NCBI RefSeq assembly: GCF_014960965.1
Contig: NZ_CP063169.1
Span: forward strand, 1,087,581 to 1,151,580
Source of the DNA: Ruania alkalisoli
Lineage (GTDB): Bacteria > Actinomycetota > Actinomycetes > Actinomycetales > Beutenbergiaceae
Direction of reading: 5' to 3'
Length of the DNA: 64,000 bases
The notes under the pieces are model-generated. The model was not told the DNA's origin. It did no database searches and saw nothing but the letters and a program-made list of their open reading frames with translations. Numbering within the stretch: position 1 is the first letter of the stretch; each line of letters begins with the position of its first letter. This document shows, in pieces, positions 63,016-64,000 of the stretch. A program made the translations under genes and the position numbers.

Positions 63016-63111
63016 GAAATCACACGTCGATCTGGCTGGTCTGACCAGCCAGATCGACGTGTGATTCCCGGGGAGAGGTCCCGGCGACCAGCCAGATTGA
63101 CGTGTGATTTC
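63016..63111 (+). repeat. Three-arm hairpin repeat after the Gfo/Idh/MocA gene
   Basis: A 26-nt arm at 63016-63041 is followed by two copies of its complement, at 63043-63068 and 63086-63111. Each complement matches at 25 of 26 positions (63068 side: A/C; 63098: a G-T pair, a wobble on the plus-strand RNA). The first arm can therefore pair with either copy, giving a tight or a 44-nt-loop hairpin. It starts 40 bp after the stop codon of the upstream gene. The core GACCAGCCAGATCGACG also occurs, with one change, at 5482-5498. Confidence 0.75.
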
Positions 63112-63143
63112 GGGAGGGGTTGACGGACTCCCTCAAGCGGTGT

Positions 63144-63180
63144 TGACTACGTAGTCATGACCAGGGTGACTACGCAGTCA
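63144..63180. promoter_or_regulatory. Two LacI-type operators at the start of the downstream regulator
   Basis: TGACTACGTAGTCA (63144-63157) is a perfect 14-bp palindrome that overlaps the ATG. TGACTACGCAGTCA (63167-63180) is the same site with one change, inside the assumed coding start. The 23-bp spacing suits two dimers on one DNA face and indicates autoregulation. Confidence 0.7.
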
Positions 63181-64000
63181 ACCGATGGCGAGGACGCCGT
63201 CGGGGACTCGCTCCGGGACTCCGTCCGAGATTCTGCTCGCGCGGTCTCCGCCTCCGGGCTCGGCGCCCCGATCGGCTCAGGCGCGCGCCCTGTCATGACC
63301 GACGTCGCCCAGCGCGCCGGGGTCTCCCAGAAGACCGTCTCCCGGGTGGTGCGCGGCGAGGCGAACGTGAGCGACGCCGTCCGGGAACGTGTGAACGCTG
63401 CCATCGCCGAGCTGGGCTTCCGCCCCAACGCCGCAGCCCGGGCCCTGGTCAGCAAGCGCAGCAACGCCGTCGGGATCCTCACCCCGGCCACAGCACTGTA
63501 CGGGCCCTCGGCCGAGTTGCTGGGCCTGGAGCGCGCCGCCGGCCGCGCGGGTCTGGCCGTGCTGATCGCCTCCGCCGAAGGCGGGGACGCCCAGACCGTC
63601 ACCGCCGCGATCCGCCGGCTCGTCGACAGCGGTGTGGACGGCCTGCTCATGGGCAGCCTGCTCACCTCCGAGGGAGTGGACGAGACCGAGCTGCATGGCA
63701 AGCCGGCGGTCGTCGTCGGCGATCCGCCCGAGGGCATGCATCTTCCCGCAGCCGTCACCGATCAGAAAGCAGGAGCGCGTGCGGCGATCGAGCACCTGCT
63801 CACACTCGGCCACCGGACTGTGCATCATCTCGCCGGCCCGGCCGCCTGGCACTCCGCCGCAGCCCGCACCGAAGCCTGGCAGCAGGCGCTCCGGGCGGCG
63901 GGCCGTCCGCTCACGACGCCCGCGATGGGCGACTGGACGTCCCGCTCCGGCTACGAGCTCGGCCGCCGGCTCGCCGCCGATCCTGACGTCACCGCCGTGT
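63157..64000 (+). CDS. LacI family regulator (3' end outside window)
   Basis: 281 codons are visible and the frame is open to the window edge. The HTH (MTDVAQRAGVSQKTVSRVVRGEANVS) begins about residue 47 and is preceded by a low-complexity Asp/Arg/Ser head. The hinge RPNAAARALVSKRS and effector domain (AVGILTPATALYGPSAELLGLERAAGRAG, DGLLMGSL, AAIEHLLTLGHRTVHHLAGP) are normal LacI. The start may instead be ATG 63295, because an operator lies in the first codons. The neighbouring ThuA/oxidoreductase pair is a likely target. Confidence 0.88.
   Translation, partial: MTRVTTQSTDGEDAVGDSLRDSVRDSARAVSASGLGAPIGSGARPVMTDVAQRAGVSQKTVSRVVRGEANVSDAVRERVNAAIAELGFRPNAAARALVSKRSNAVGILTPATALYGPSAELLGLERAAGRAGLAVLIASAEGGDAQTVTAAIRRLVDSGVDGLLMGSLLTSEGVDETELHGKPAVVVGDPPEGMHLPAAVTDQKAGARAAIEHLLTLGHRTVHHLAGPAAWHSAAARTEAWQQALRAAGRPLTTPAMGDWTSRSGYELGRRLAADPDVTAV

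Overview
The window is GC-rich, densely coded chromosomal DNA of an actinobacterium. Evidence: GTG and TTG starts, LPXTG/LAXTG sortase signals, an IdeR/DtxR-type iron box, a protein O-mannosyltransferase next to rsmI, and many LacI/TetR-controlled sugar loci. A free-living member of the Micrococcales (for example a Ruania- or Beutenbergia-like lineage) fits, but this is inference. I saw no rRNA, tRNA, CRISPR array or intact insertion sequence.

Layout. 1-5.4 kb: end of an HTH regulator, an MFS exporter, a small TfoX-like protein, and divergent fdhD and a YdeP-type molybdoenzyme. 5.5-9.2 kb: a large LPSTG-anchored P-domain surface protein with its likely TetR repressor and operator. 9.3-14.9 kb: a minus-strand operon (leucine-rich-repeat surface protein plus two lipoproteins) divergent from a STAND/LuxR regulator, with a perfect 23-bp palindrome between them. 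14.9-16.6 kb: TetR and divergent alpha/beta hydrolase with two operators. 16.6-26.4 kb: ABC-F ATPase, secreted gluzincin protease, glutathionyl-hydroquinone-reductase-like protein, iron-regulated siderophore-interacting protein, beta-hexosaminidase, aldo-keto reductase and a CynX-like MFS protein. 26.4-31.1 kb: pmt and rsmI, separated by a small island with a broken vapBC pair and an apparently complete hipBA pair. 31.2-35.5 kb: a very large secreted phosphodiester glycosidase/metallophosphatase whose LPTTG anchor is separated by one apparent -1 frameshift.

35.7-53.9 kb is the main catabolic region. A minus-strand operon of eight genes encodes a sugar ABC importer (binding protein, two permeases), an SDR, two enolase-superfamily sugar-acid dehydratases, an unrecognised 700-residue protein and an FAD oxidoreductase. 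Next to it are its LacI regulator and, beyond a DUF1016 nuclease gene, a secreted clan-A glycosidase with a CBM9-like module, a polysaccharide deacetylase and a PL22-like beta-propeller. A shared 17-bp LacI-type operator (one variable base) sits before both the ABC operon and the glycosidase, so the two sides probably form one regulon for an acidic glycan.

54-64 kb: an Rpn nuclease; an IclR-led operon for D-amino acid use (D-aminoacylase, RidA, fold-III PLP enzyme, SDR); a divergent lactonase; a ThuA/Gfo-Idh-MocA pair; and a LacI regulator cut by the window end. Three gene ends carry unusually long intergenic hairpins with 26-nt arms that share the heptamer ATCGACG. A related 13-bp sequence occurs at a fourth site.
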